NCBI RefSeq assembly: GCF_902506105.1
Contig: NZ_LR733304.1
Location: 2,367,832-2,431,831, forward strand
Origin: Aeromicrobium sp. 9AM
Lineage (GTDB): Bacteria > Actinomycetota > Actinomycetes > Propionibacteriales > Nocardioidaceae
Direction of reading: 5' to 3'
DNA length: 64,000 nt
Positions 16,251 through 24,762 of this stretch are shown in pieces. The notes below the pieces were generated by a model. It did no database searches, was not told the DNA's origin, and worked only from the letters and a program-made list of their open reading frames with translations. Positions within the stretch are counted from its first letter, which is position 1; each line of letters begins with the position of its first letter. The position numbers were made by a program, and so were the translations under genes.

Positions 16251-17426
16251 TCAGGGCTGCGGATCGAGGCCGTTCAGGGGAAAGGCCGCCGTGCGGGTGG
16301 CCTGGATGGAGCGGTCGAGCCAGCTCGCGGGGTCATAGCCCTGCTCCCAGGCGCGGTAGCCGACGGCACGGCCGTCCGTCATGCGCAGAGGGCCCGGCGA
16401 CCCGCGCAGCTCCTCGATGCGAGCTCGCCAGCGCTCAGGGGTCAGGGTCGACGGATCGAGGGGCGCACCGGCGACGATCGCGAGCAGGTGGGCCCAGGCG
16501 CGCGGCACGACGTCCATGACGGCGTAGCCCCCGCCACCGGTGGCGACCCACTTGCCGCCACAAACCTCCTCGGCGAGGTCGCGCAGGGCGAGGTAGGACG
16601 CGCGCTGGCCGTCGACGCTGAGCATCAGGTTGGTCAGCGGGTCGTCCATGTGGGAGTCGCAGCCGTGCTGCGTCACCAGGATGTCGGGCTTGAACTCGCG
16701 GACCAGCGCGGGCACGACCGCGTGAAACGCCCGCAGCCATCCGGCGTCGGACGTACCGGGCGGGAGCGGCATGTTGACCGCCGCGCCCTCCGCACCTTCA
16801 CCACCGGTCTCGCTCGAGAAGCCCGTGCCGGGGAACAGCGTCTGCGGGCCTTCGTGGATCGAGATCGTCAGGACCCGCGGGTCGTCCCAGAACATCTGCT
16901 GCACGCCGTCGCCGTGATGCGCGTCGACATCGACGTACGCCACCCGCTGCGCACCGTTGTCGAGGAGCCAGCGGATCGCGAGGGCGACGTCGTTGTAGAT
17001 GCAGAAGCCGCTGGCGTTGCCCGGCATCGCGTGGTGGAGGCCGCCGCTGACGTTGACCGCCCGTGGCGCGGCACCCGTCCAGACGCGGCGGGCCGCCTCG
17101 ACGCTGGCGCCCGCGATGAGCGCACTGGCCTCGTGCATGTGGGCGAACACCGGATTGTCGTCGGTGCCGAGCCCGATGCTGGGATCGGTGTAGGTCGGAT
17201 GGTCGCTGAGCTTGTGGACGCCCTCGATGTAGGCCGCCGAGTGGATCAGGTTGAGCTCGTCGTCCGTCGCCGGGACGGCGCCGACGATGTCGAGCCCGTC
17301 GACGATGCCGATCTCACGCGCGAGGGCCATCGTGAGGTCGATGCGGACCGGCGCCATGGGGTGGGACTGGCCGAAGTTGTACTCGGTCAGGTGCTGGTCG
17401 AAGACGACGCACGCGCGGTCAGTCAT
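16251..17426 (-). CDS. AcuC/histone-deacetylase family protein
   Basis: 391-residue zinc-dependent deacetylase of the arginase/HDAC fold; in bacteria AcuC-type enzymes deacetylate acetyl-CoA synthetase or other protein lysines. Motifs: VNVSGGLHHAMPG, VAYVDVDAHHGDGVQQMFW (zinc-binding Asp and His, general base His pair), LVTQHGCDSHMDDPL (second zinc Asp) and GGGGYAVMDV. Full length. Expressed from its own -10 box, which overlaps the end of proC upstream. An acs gene is not in this window, so the substrate is inferred from family. Confidence 0.9.
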   Translation of the reverse strand: MTDRACVVFDQHLTEYNFGQSHPMAPVRIDLTMALAREIGIVDGLDIVGAVPATDDELNLIHSAAYIEGVHKLSDHPTYTDPSIGLGTDDNPVFAHMHEASALIAGASVEAARRVWTGAAPRAVNVSGGLHHAMPGNASGFCIYNDVALAIRWLLDNGAQRVAYVDVDAHHGDGVQQMFWDDPRVLTISIHEGPQTLFPGTGFSSETGGEGAEGAAVNMPLPPGTSDAGWLRAFHAVVPALVREFKPDILVTQHGCDSHMDDPLTNLMLSVDGQRASYLALRDLAEEVCGGKWVATGGGGYAVMDVVPRAWAHLLAIVAGAPLDPSTLTPERWRARIEELRGSPGPLRMTDGRAVGYRAWEQGYDPASWLDRSIQATRTAAFPLNGLDPQP

Positions 17427-17432
17427 GCATCA

Positions 17433-17438
17433 ACACTA
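17433..17438 (-). promoter_or_regulatory. -10 box for leaderless acuC-type gene
   Basis: TAGTGT on the minus strand, six bases before ATG 17426. It lies within the stop codon region of proC. Confidence 0.5.
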
Positions 17439-18242
17439 TGCCGGGCCGGAGAGCTCGGCGGACCTGGCGGCGGCCGCGGCGACGCCGGCGATCAGCGCAT
17501 CCTTCGCGCCGTGGTCGTCGAACGTCGTGATCGCGGCATGCGTCGTGCCGTTGGGCGACGTGACCCGACGCCTGAGCTCCTCGGCCGTCTCGTCGGACTC
17601 CGCCAGCAGCTTCGCCGCGCCGACGAGGGTCTGGGCCGTGAGCGTACGGGCCGTCTGCTCGTCGAGGCCGGCGTCGATCCCGCCGGCGATCATGGCCTCG
17701 GCGAGGTAGAAGACGTATGCGGGGCCCGAGCCGGAGACCGCGGTGACGGCGTCCTGCTGCGCCTCGTCGACGACCACGACCTTGCCGCCGGACTCGAGCA
17801 GGCGCACGACGTCGTCGATCCGGTCGCCCGTGGCGGAGGCGCCCGGGGAGATGCCGAACATGCCCTCGCCGACGAGCGCCGGGGTGTTGGGCATCGCCCG
17901 GACGACCGCGACCCCGGCCGGCAGCGCCGCCTCGATCGCGCCGATCGTGATGCCGGCGGCGAGGGACACGACGGTCGCCTCGGGGCGTACGGACCCCGCG
18001 ATCTCGTCGAGCAGCGCGAGCACGTCCTGCGGCTTGACGACGAGGAGCACCACGTCGGCGTCCGCCACCGCCTCGGCATTGCCGGTCACGGTGACCCCGT
18101 ACGTCTCGCGGAGCTCAGCTGCCCGCTCCTCACGCTTCTCGGAGATCACCAGGTCGGCTGCCGCGTGTCCCGATCGGAGGATCGCCGACAGCAGGGTCTC
18201 GCCCATCACGCCGGCACCGAGGATCGCGATCCGTTGAGTCAT
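17436..18242 (-). CDS. proC: Pyrroline-5-carboxylate reductase
   Basis: Last step of proline synthesis, NAD(P)H-dependent reduction of pyrroline-5-carboxylate; 268 residues, full length. Rossmann start IAILGAGVMGETLLSAILRSG, then VLLVVKPQDVLALL, VRAMPNTPALVGEGMFGI, and the C-terminal signature DAVTAVSGSGPAYVFYLAEAM with GTTHAAITTFDDHG. Divergent from the symporter gene only 23 bases away; both starts look leaderless. Confidence 0.96.
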   Translation of the reverse strand: MTQRIAILGAGVMGETLLSAILRSGHAAADLVISEKREERAAELRETYGVTVTGNAEAVADADVVLLVVKPQDVLALLDEIAGSVRPEATVVSLAAGITIGAIEAALPAGVAVVRAMPNTPALVGEGMFGISPGASATGDRIDDVVRLLESGGKVVVVDEAQQDAVTAVSGSGPAYVFYLAEAMIAGGIDAGLDEQTARTLTAQTLVGAAKLLAESDETAEELRRRVTSPNGTTHAAITTFDDHGAKDALIAGVAAAAARSAELSGPA

Positions 18243-18249
18243 ACGGGCA

Positions 18250-18259
18250 AGGCTACTGT
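18250..18259. promoter_or_regulatory. Overlapping divergent -10 boxes, proC / symporter
   Basis: AGGCTACTGT holds a minus-strand TAGCCT (18255-18250, seven bases from the proC ATG) and a plus-strand TACTGT (18254-18259, six bases from GTG 18266). The two boxes share the central TA, so polymerase should not occupy both at once. Confidence 0.55.
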
Positions 18260-18265
18260 CGCGGG

Positions 18266-19216
18266 GTGCGCCTGCGACTCGACCCGTTCATCATCGCGCT
18301 GCTGGTGGCGGCAGTCGTGGCGTCATTCGTGCCGGCGACGGGGTCGGTCCTCGACGTGCTCAAGCACGCTTCGCTCGTCGCGATCGGCCTGCTGTTCTTC
18401 CTCTATGGTGCCCGGCTGTCGACCGCCGAGACCATCGCCGGCCTCAAGCACTGGCGGCTGCACGCCGCGATCCTGTCGACGACTTTCGTCGCGTTCCCGC
18501 TGCTGGGGCTCGGCACTCAGGTCCTCGAGCCCGGCCTGCTGACGCCGGGCCTCGCGAACGGCGTGCTTCTGCTGTGCCTCGTGCCGTCCACCGTCCAGTC
18601 ATGCGTCGTCTACACCCGCATGGCCCGCGGCAACGTGGCCGGCGCGGTCGTCAGCGCCTCGTTGTCCAACCTGATCGGCGTGTTCCTCACCCCGGCGCTC
18701 GTCGCGCTGCTGATGACGTCCGACGCGCACGTCGACGCCGGTGCCGTGGTGCGGATCGTGCTCCAGCTGTTCGTGCCGTTCGTGCTCGGCCAGCTGCTGC
18801 GGCCGTTCATCGGCGAGTTCATGACGCGGCACGACGCCCGGCTCACGGTGTACGACCGCAGCAGCATCGTGCTCGTGGTGTTCGTCGCGTTCAGCGAGGG
18901 CGCCGACGCCGACATCTGGTCGACCTTGAGCGTGTGGGACGTCCTTGCCGTCGCGTGCGTGTGCGCCGTCCTGCTGGCGATCGCGATGGGCTGGACCGTG
19001 CTGCTCGGCCGCGTGCTCGGATTCGCGCGCGCTGACCGGGTTCCGCTGCTGTTCTGCGGCTGCAACAAGAGCCTGGCGAGCGGGTTGCCGATCGCGTCGG
19101 TGCTGTTCGCGGGCCCGGACGTCGCGCTGATCGTCCTGCCCCTGATGCTGTATCACCAGATGCAGATCATCACCGGCGCTGTCGTGGCCGGCCGGCTCGC
19201 CCGCAAGGCGTCCTAG
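18266..19216 (+). CDS. Bile-acid:sodium symporter family protein (SBF-like, PF13593 type)
   Basis: 316-residue integral membrane transporter with about nine hydrophobic helices. Family hallmarks are LFFLYGARLS near residue 50, the conserved polar helix VPSTVQSCVVYTRMARGN, CGCNKSLASGLPIA and the closing LPLMLYHQMQI. These fit the SBF-like/YfeH subgroup, whose substrates (organic anions, possibly sodium-coupled) are mostly unknown. Starts with GTG 18266 and probably leaderless. Its last four bases overlap the convergent LysE-type gene. Confidence 0.85.
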   Translation: MRLRLDPFIIALLVAAVVASFVPATGSVLDVLKHASLVAIGLLFFLYGARLSTAETIAGLKHWRLHAAILSTTFVAFPLLGLGTQVLEPGLLTPGLANGVLLLCLVPSTVQSCVVYTRMARGNVAGAVVSASLSNLIGVFLTPALVALLMTSDAHVDAGAVVRIVLQLFVPFVLGQLLRPFIGEFMTRHDARLTVYDRSSIVLVVFVAFSEGADADIWSTLSVWDVLAVACVCAVLLAIAMGWTVLLGRVLGFARADRVPLLFCGCNKSLASGLPIASVLFAGPDVALIVLPLMLYHQMQIITGAVVAGRLARKAS

Positions 19217-19866
19217 TGGTGGTTGCCCGAGACGGCCAACCCGACCCCCAGACCGATCATCGAGGTCCCGCCGACCGCGCCCATCGCCTCGCCGCGCTTG
19301 GGTGAGGCGTTGAACCACGTGCGGAGCTGGCTCGCGATGACCGCCCACAGGCTGTCGGAGAGCAGGCCGATCACGACGGCGATCAGGCCGAGCAGCAGCA
19401 TCTGCGCCTGGATGTGGCCGTTGCCGCGATCGATGAACTGCGGCAGGACGGCGCCGATGATCATGAACGCCTTGGGGTTGGAGACGCCGACGATGAAGCC
19501 CTGGCGGACCACCTTGGGCCAGGTCAGCACCGGGAAGCCACCCGCGCCGGCGCCGGCGACGCTGAACGCCTTGCGGTGCCGGATGGCCTGGATGCCGAGC
19601 CACACGAGGTAGGCCGCACCGGCGAACTTCAGGATCATGAAGACGAGGATCGACTCCTCGACGATCACACCGAGGCCGAGAGCGACCAGGATGACGACGG
19701 TCAGCAGGCCGAGGGTGTTGCCGAGCACGGTCGCCAGCGCGACAGCGCGCCCGTACGCCAGCGCGCGGCCGATCGTGAACACGACGCTGGGCCCCGGGAT
19801 CGCGATGAGGATGAACGCGGCAAGCCCGAACGCGAGGAACTGGTCGACGGTGATCAGGCCCGTCAT
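19213..19866 (-). CDS. LysE/RhtB-family amino-acid exporter
   Basis: 217-residue inner-membrane exporter with about six helices. Family motif AIPGPSVVFTIGRALAYGRAVALATVLGN near the N-terminus; KFAGAAYLVWLGIQAIR and FIVGVSNPKAFMIIGAVLPQF follow. Open frame extends upstream, but ATG 19866 gives the standard N-terminus. It lies 20 bases downstream of the TIM-barrel gene and may be co-transcribed. Exported amino acid unknown. Confidence 0.88.
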   Translation of the reverse strand: MTGLITVDQFLAFGLAAFILIAIPGPSVVFTIGRALAYGRAVALATVLGNTLGLLTVVILVALGLGVIVEESILVFMILKFAGAAYLVWLGIQAIRHRKAFSVAGAGAGGFPVLTWPKVVRQGFIVGVSNPKAFMIIGAVLPQFIDRGNGHIQAQMLLLGLIAVVIGLLSDSLWAVIASQLRTWFNASPKRGEAMGAVGGTSMIGLGVGLAVSGNHH

Positions 19867-19886
19867 CCTCGCAGAATCGGAGGCGC

Positions 19887-20672
19887 TCAGACAGTGGCGT
19901 GGAGGCGGGTGAAGGCCAGTGCCTCGAGGAGGTCGGCCTCCCGGTCGCTCTGGTCCTTGGCCTTGCGGGTGTTGATCTCGACGACGATCTCGCCGGCATA
20001 GTCCGAGCCGGCGACGTGCTCGAGGAACTCCCGGCACGGCTGCGTGCCGCGACCGGGCACCAGGTGCTCGTCCTTGGCCGAGCCCGAGCCATCGGTCATG
20101 TGGATGTGGGACAGCCGGCCACCCAGCGCCTTGGCCATCTCGAGGGGATCCTCCCCGGCGGTCGAGCTGTGGGACAGGTCGACCGTCACGTGTGCGTAGT
20201 CGTGCTGCAGCGGGTCCCACCCCGGGGCGTACGCCTGGAACTCGCGCTTGCCGGTGCGCCACGGATACATGTTCTCGACGGCGTACGTGACGCCGTGCTG
20301 TGCCTCGAGGTCGGCGATGCCCTCGACGAACCCCCGGGCGTAGTCACGCTGCCAACGGAACGGCGGGTGCACGACGATGACCGCGGCGCCGACCTCGTGC
20401 GCCATCTCGGCACTGCGGTGCAGCTTGCCCCAGGGATCGCTGCCCCAGACCCGCTGTGTCACGAGCAGGCAGGGCGCGTGGATCGAGACGACCGGGATCT
20501 CGTGGAACGCGCTGAGTGCCTTGATCGCGGTGATGTCGGCGCTGACGTCGTCGATGCCGACCATGACCTCGACCCCGTCGTAGCCGAGGCGGGCCGCCGA
20601 CTCGAAGCCATTGGCCGTCGACCCCGGGTAGACCGAGGAGGTCGACAGCGAGACGCGGATGGGTTCGGGCAC
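19887..20672 (-). CDS. Sugar phosphate isomerase/epimerase-like TIM-barrel protein
   Basis: 261 residues, xylose-isomerase-like / AP-endonuclease-2 fold. Metal-ligand positions are recognisable in VVSIHAPCLL, VIVVHPPFRW, YAVENMYPW, VTVDLSHSST, LSHIHMTDGSG and IVVEINTRK. In mycobacteria a homologue also lies next to Ppx and near proC. No specific substrate is established. Starts with GTG 20672, with a TAGCCT box six bases upstream. Confidence 0.82.
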   Translation of the reverse strand: MPEPIRVSLSTSSVYPGSTANGFESAARLGYDGVEVMVGIDDVSADITAIKALSAFHEIPVVSIHAPCLLVTQRVWGSDPWGKLHRSAEMAHEVGAAVIVVHPPFRWQRDYARGFVEGIADLEAQHGVTYAVENMYPWRTGKREFQAYAPGWDPLQHDYAHVTVDLSHSSTAGEDPLEMAKALGGRLSHIHMTDGSGSAKDEHLVPGRGTQPCREFLEHVAGSDYAGEIVVEINTRKAKDQSDREADLLEALAFTRLHATV

Positions 20673-20678
20673 GTGCTC

Positions 20679-20684
20679 AGGCTA
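20679..20684 (-). promoter_or_regulatory. -10 box for leaderless TIM-barrel gene
   Basis: Minus-strand TAGCCT, six bases before GTG 20672, placed just after the ppx stop codon. Confidence 0.45.
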
Positions 20685-20695
20685 GACCGGCAACC

Positions 20696-21607
20696 TTAAA
20701 GCGCGTCGAGATGCCCGAGCAGAACGCCTTCGCGGAGCGCCCAAGGGCAGATCTCGAGCTCCGTCAGGTCGAACAGGTCGATCGTCGCCTCCGCCACGAT
20801 CGCCCCGGCCCTGATCTGGTGGGCCCGGTCCGGAGAGACGCCCGGCAGCTTGACGACGTCCTCGTCGGGCATCGTGACGAGCTGCTCGACGAGGGGCGAG
20901 AGATCCTGCTTGCGCAGCACCCGGCGTACGTAGCGACCTTCGTCGGCCGATGCTGCGCCGCAGATGCGGGCCAGCGAACGGAACGTCTTGCTGGTCGCGA
21001 CGGCCCGGTCGAATGCCCCGCCGCGCAGAATGGCACCGGCCTCGTCGGCGATCGTCGACCGGACGTGGAGCCGCAGCTCGGCGGGCGTGTGCCCGGAGTC
21101 GAGCCAGTCGCGGGTCAGCCGGCCGGCACCGAGAGCCATCGACTGCGCCACGTCGGGGGTCTCGTCCGAGCCGGCGGCGATCTCGAGCGACCCGCCACCG
21201 ATGTCGAACACACCGAGGCGGCCCGCGGACCAGCCGAACCAGCGGCGTACGGCCAGGAAGGTCAACCGGGCCTCGTCCTCGCCGGACAGGACCTGCAGGT
21301 CGAGACCGCTCGCGGCGTTGACCCGGGCGATCACGTCGTCGGCATTGACGGCGTCCCGCACCGCCGAGGTGGCGAACGCGAGGATCGTCGTGCAGCCCTT
21401 GTCCTCGGCCTCGGCACGGGCCTCCACGACGTACTTGACGAGCCTCGAGACACCCTCCTCGGTCACGGCGTTGCGCGAGTCGAGGTGCTCGGCGAGGCGG
21501 AGTGGCTCCTTGTAGCTGTGCGCCGGCAGCGGCGGGCCACCACGGAACGCGTCGATCACGAGCAGGTGACCCGTGTTGGAACCGATGTCGAGGACGCCCA
21601 TGCGCAT
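20696..21607 (-). CDS. ppx: Ppx/GppA phosphatase family protein
   Basis: 303-residue ASKHA-fold phosphatase acting on polyphosphate or pppGpp. Motifs: [19 protein letters not shown] (phosphate loop 1), [30 protein letters not shown] and [14 protein letters not shown] (loop 2). It is of the short form without the C-terminal HD domain, similar to mycobacterial Ppx1. Divergent from the membrane-protein gene. Whether it prefers long polyphosphate or pppGpp cannot be read from sequence. Confidence 0.9.
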   Translation of the reverse strand: MRMGVLDIGSNTGHLLVIDAFRGGPPLPAHSYKEPLRLAEHLDSRNAVTEEGVSRLVKYVVEARAEAEDKGCTTILAFATSAVRDAVNADDVIARVNAASGLDLQVLSGEDEARLTFLAVRRWFGWSAGRLGVFDIGGGSLEIAAGSDETPDVAQSMALGAGRLTRDWLDSGHTPAELRLHVRSTIADEAGAILRGGAFDRAVATSKTFRSLARICGAASADEGRYVRRVLRKQDLSPLVEQLVTMPDEDVVKLPGVSPDRAHQIRAGAIVAEATIDLFDLTELEICPWALREGVLLGHLDAL

Positions 21608-21701
21608 ACGTCCATCCTCTCACTGGCAGGAGGCGCGTAACATCTGCAACGCTGTCCGTCGGCCGGCGAGCCGTTCATTGCCAATCCGGGAGGACGATCG
21701 A

Positions 21702-23387
21702 GTGAGACTCGACCACTTGCGCGGCCTTGCGCGTCAGGCGCTCGCATCCCGCGCCGCGTGGCCGATCCTGATCACCCTGTACGTCCTCGTCGTCCTCTTC
21801 CTGCTCGCCCCAGTCCTGCTGGCGCCGATCGGCGGCGATGACGGCTACTGGGTCCTGGACACAGGCCCGCTGACACACGGATCCCTCTGGCAGGCGTTCT
21901 GGCAGCCGCTCTCAGTGGCGTTCGACTTCGACTTCCAGCCTCGGACGACGGCGCTCGCTTTCTCCGAGCGTCGCATCTTGGCGCTCCTCACGATGAAGAC
22001 GTCGATCTACTTCTCGATCCCGCCATTCATCGTCTGGGCAGCCGTCAAGCTGGCACTGATGGGGCTCAGCCTCGCGGCCGTACTCGTCTTCCTGCGAGCG
22101 CTGCGGTTCCGCGACAGCTCCGGCGCCGTCCGCGGACTCCAGCGCGACACCATCGCGTTCGTGATGATCGCCCTCCCCCTGACGATCGCGATCGGGGCCA
22201 AGAGCCAAAACGTCCGCAGCCTCAACGGGTGGAACTTCTACCCGACCCTGGCCTACGGTCCGTTCGCCTTCTACCTGCTCTTCGCAGCTTTTGTCCTCGG
22301 GATGTCCCGTCGGCTGGAGCGCAACTACCGTCGCTGGCTCGTGCCCGCTCTGCTGTCCATGACGCTCATGGGCGTCGTGGTCAACCTGTCGTACGAGCTG
22401 CTCGCGCTGTCGATCCCACTCAACGTCATGCTGCTGGCGACGGCACCACGACCGGCTGAGGGCTCACTGTGGCAGCGTTGGCGCGCGCCCTTCACGGTCG
22501 GTGCCACGCTCGCGCTCACCTACACGACGATGTTCGTGTGGATCCGCTGGCAGATCAGCCAGATGGCGTGCCACGCGTCCAACACCTGCTACGTCGGCAC
22601 CGTGATCGAGGTCAGGCCCCGCACGCTCCTCAACAACCTTCTCGGTTCACTGCCGGGCGGCACGGGCGACTTCGTCCGTGAGCGCGCGGAGCTCCGGGAG
22701 CTTCCATATCCCGGTGTGACACCGCTGAGCGTCCTCCTCCCCATCGTCGCGACTGCGCTGATGTTCGCGCTCTGGGCAGCCTGGAAGGCGCGCCAGGACC
22801 CAGACGCCGGAGTCGCCAAGCCCGGCGGAGACCATCGCGGGACGCTCCTCGTCGTCGCCGTTGGCATCGTCATCGCCCTGGGCAGCGCGGTGGTGACTGG
22901 CATCAACGCCAATGCCGTGCAGCAGCTCGACACCCCCATGCTGTCGTACCGCTCGAATGTCGTCACCTGGTCAGCGCTGGCCATGGCCGGGCTCGCCGTC
23001 GTGCGCCTCCTGGTGACCCGAGCATGGGCTCCCCTGCGGGTCGGCGCCCTCGCCGCCTTGACCGCGCTGATCGTCGTCAGCATCGCCGTCAACCAGCCAC
23101 GCAACGTCTTCTCGGCCAACGATGACCGGATCGGCACGAGGTCGGCCTTCACCGACAGCCTTCACCGCGAGGTGGCTGTGGCCGATCCCAGCCGGGCCGG
23201 CGATGCGCGCCGATGCACGATCATCACGACGCTCCTCAAACGTCTGGATGTCGTCGACCCCCGCACGCAACGCACGATCAACGGCGCCTACGCAGCGTAC
23301 GAGTTCTACCACCACGAGCCGTTCTGCTCGACCGGCGCCGGCGACCCCGCGCCAGTCGATCAGCCTGGGGGTTCGTCGGCGCCTTGA
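21702..23387 (+). CDS. Multi-spanning membrane protein, possible glycan-modifying glycosyltransferase
   Basis: 561 residues with 9-11 hydrophobic helices (for example AWPILITLYVLVVLFLLAPVL at about 22-42) and an outer loop GGDDGYWVLDTGPLT after the first helix. The long early outer loop with acidic residues resembles the GT-C / GtrC-type layout, in which an Asp binds the polyprenyl-phosphate sugar; I do not recognise a named family. GTG 21702 is chosen because GGGAGG stands nine bases before it. It is next to gtrA- and gtrB-like genes, so a role as the third component of a Gtr-type glycosylation system is plausible but inferred. It overlaps the convergent methyltransferase gene by 28 bases. 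Confidence 0.6.
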   Translation: MRLDHLRGLARQALASRAAWPILITLYVLVVLFLLAPVLLAPIGGDDGYWVLDTGPLTHGSLWQAFWQPLSVAFDFDFQPRTTALAFSERRILALLTMKTSIYFSIPPFIVWAAVKLALMGLSLAAVLVFLRALRFRDSSGAVRGLQRDTIAFVMIALPLTIAIGAKSQNVRSLNGWNFYPTLAYGPFAFYLLFAAFVLGMSRRLERNYRRWLVPALLSMTLMGVVVNLSYELLALSIPLNVMLLATAPRPAEGSLWQRWRAPFTVGATLALTYTTMFVWIRWQISQMACHASNTCYVGTVIEVRPRTLLNNLLGSLPGGTGDFVRERAELRELPYPGVTPLSVLLPIVATALMFALWAAWKARQDPDAGVAKPGGDHRGTLLVVAVGIVIALGSAVVTGINANAVQQLDTPMLSYRSNVVTWSALAMAGLAVVRLLVTRAWAPLRVGALAALTALIVVSIAVNQPRNVFSANDDRIGTRSAFTDSLHREVAVADPSRAGDARRCTIITTLLKRLDVVDPRTQRTINGAYAAYEFYHHEPFCSTGAGDPAPVDQPGGSSAP

Positions 23388-24253
23388 GTCACCTTGCGGG
23401 CAACCACCAGGCGTGAGCCGCCCAAGGGGAATCTCAAGCCCCACCTGATCAGCGCGTTCTCAGCCCGCATGACTCGGTAGAGCACCGCGTTGAGCCAGCC
23501 CGGCATACGCATCTCGTCGATGGGATCGTAGTCATCGGTGCGACCCCGCATCCGCAACCGAGACAGCACCATCATGGGGAGCAGGATCGACACGAACGAC
23601 GTGCTCTTGAGCACCTCGAAGCCCGCGCCGGAGATCTTGTCACGCAGCTCACCGGCCGTGTATCGGCGCACGTGGTGCGCGTGGTCGTCAGCGGGGCTCC
23701 AGAGCCAGCGGTGCTGGGGGACGCTGATCACCAGCAAGCCGCCCCGCTTGAGAGCGCCGTGCATCTCGCGCAGCACGTCGACGTCCTCCTCGATGTGCTC
23801 GAGCACGTCGAACGCGCCGATGACATCGATCTCCTCGCGCATGGGAATGGCGCGAGCATCCATCTGCATGAGGCGCGCGGACGGCACCCGTGCGCCTGCG
23901 AACGACAACCCATCCACGAAGATCTCGCTGCCGTAGAGCCGTGCAGTCGGGTGCTGCGCCGCGATCCCGGACAGGACGAAGCCAGTGCCGCAGCCGATCT
24001 CGAGGAAGCTGCTGACGTCGGGGCGATAGCGGCGCAGGGCCCACAGGATCAACTCGTTCCTGGCGCGGAACCAGAAGCTCTTCTCCTCGAGGGGGGCGAG
24101 CTCGGCGAACAGCTTGGATTCGTAGCCGCCGCCACCGTGTGCAAGTTCGGGCGCGAACGCGGGATAGCCGTCGACGACCGTCACTGCGTGCCCGCAGGCA
24201 TCGCAGGTGTAAGCCTCTGAGTCGTACGACGCACCACAGGCCGTGCACTGCAT
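23360..24253 (-). CDS. SAM-dependent methyltransferase with N-terminal zinc ribbon
   Basis: 297 residues. Residues 3-21 form a CxxC...CxxC zinc ribbon (MQCTACGAS, YTCDACGH), then a class I methyltransferase domain: SFLEIGCGTGFVLSGIA (motif I), LYGSEIFVDGL, IDVIGAFDVLEHIEED and GALKRGGLLVISVPQH. Similar proteins methylate sugars or lipid-linked intermediates in surface polysaccharide loci, which fits the neighbourhood. Its ATG overlaps the stop of the GtrA gene (TAATG), so the two are translationally coupled. Acceptor unknown. Confidence 0.8.
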   Translation of the reverse strand: MQCTACGASYDSEAYTCDACGHAVTVVDGYPAFAPELAHGGGGYESKLFAELAPLEEKSFWFRARNELILWALRRYRPDVSSFLEIGCGTGFVLSGIAAQHPTARLYGSEIFVDGLSFAGARVPSARLMQMDARAIPMREEIDVIGAFDVLEHIEEDVDVLREMHGALKRGGLLVISVPQHRWLWSPADDHAHHVRRYTAGELRDKISGAGFEVLKSTSFVSILLPMMVLSRLRMRGRTDDYDPIDEMRMPGWLNAVLYRVMRAENALIRWGLRFPLGGSRLVVARKVTQGADEPPG

Positions 24254-24705
24254 TAGGTCTCCATCGATCGGTCGGAGTCTTGATCACTCGGCGCCTCGGA
24301 CCGGAACACAAAGAACTTGAACGCCGCGAACAGATATGCCGCGACCACGACGATAGCGAAGGCCTGCGACCACACGTGCGACCAGCCGTAGTGGTCGAGC
24401 AGCAGCGTCAGGATGCAGAGGTTCAGCAGGAAGCCGCCTGCATGCGCGACGACATACCGCGCGCCCGCACCCCACACACTTCCTTCGTGCGCGAACGTGA
24501 GCCGTCGATTGCCCACGAAACCCACCGCAGCGGCACCGACGTACACCGCGCCGGCTGTGACCTTCGGCGAGGCGCCGAGCGCCGTGATGATGATGTAGAC
24601 GCCAAACGCCACAGCATTGCTGACGACGCCGACGAACCCGTATCGCAGGAGCTGTCTCACCTGAATCCGTTCGTCGTCGGGCGTGGTGGGAACCGGCCGC
24701 CCCAC
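24253..24705 (-). CDS. GtrA family membrane protein
   Basis: 150 residues with four membrane helices: LLRYGFVGVVSNAVAFGVYIII, TAGAVYVGAAAVGFVGNRRLTF, YVVAHAGGFLLNLCILTLL and AFAIVVVAAYLFAAFKFFVF. The FVGNRRLTF and FKFFVFR motifs are typical of GtrA, which is thought to flip polyprenyl-phosphate-linked sugars across the membrane. The frame is open far upstream, but that part is opposite the glycosyltransferase gene; I use GTG 24705, with GTG 24660 as alternative. Divergent from the GtrB-like gene, as a two-gene functional pair. Confidence 0.85.
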   Translation of the reverse strand: MGRPVPTTPDDERIQVRQLLRYGFVGVVSNAVAFGVYIIITALGASPKVTAGAVYVGAAAVGFVGNRRLTFAHEGSVWGAGARYVVAHAGGFLLNLCILTLLLDHYGWSHVWSQAFAIVVVAAYLFAAFKFFVFRSEAPSDQDSDRSMET

Positions 24706-24762
24706 CCACTTCGTCGTGACGGCAGCGTACGGGGACGACGGACCCTCGTGCACACTAGGCGC

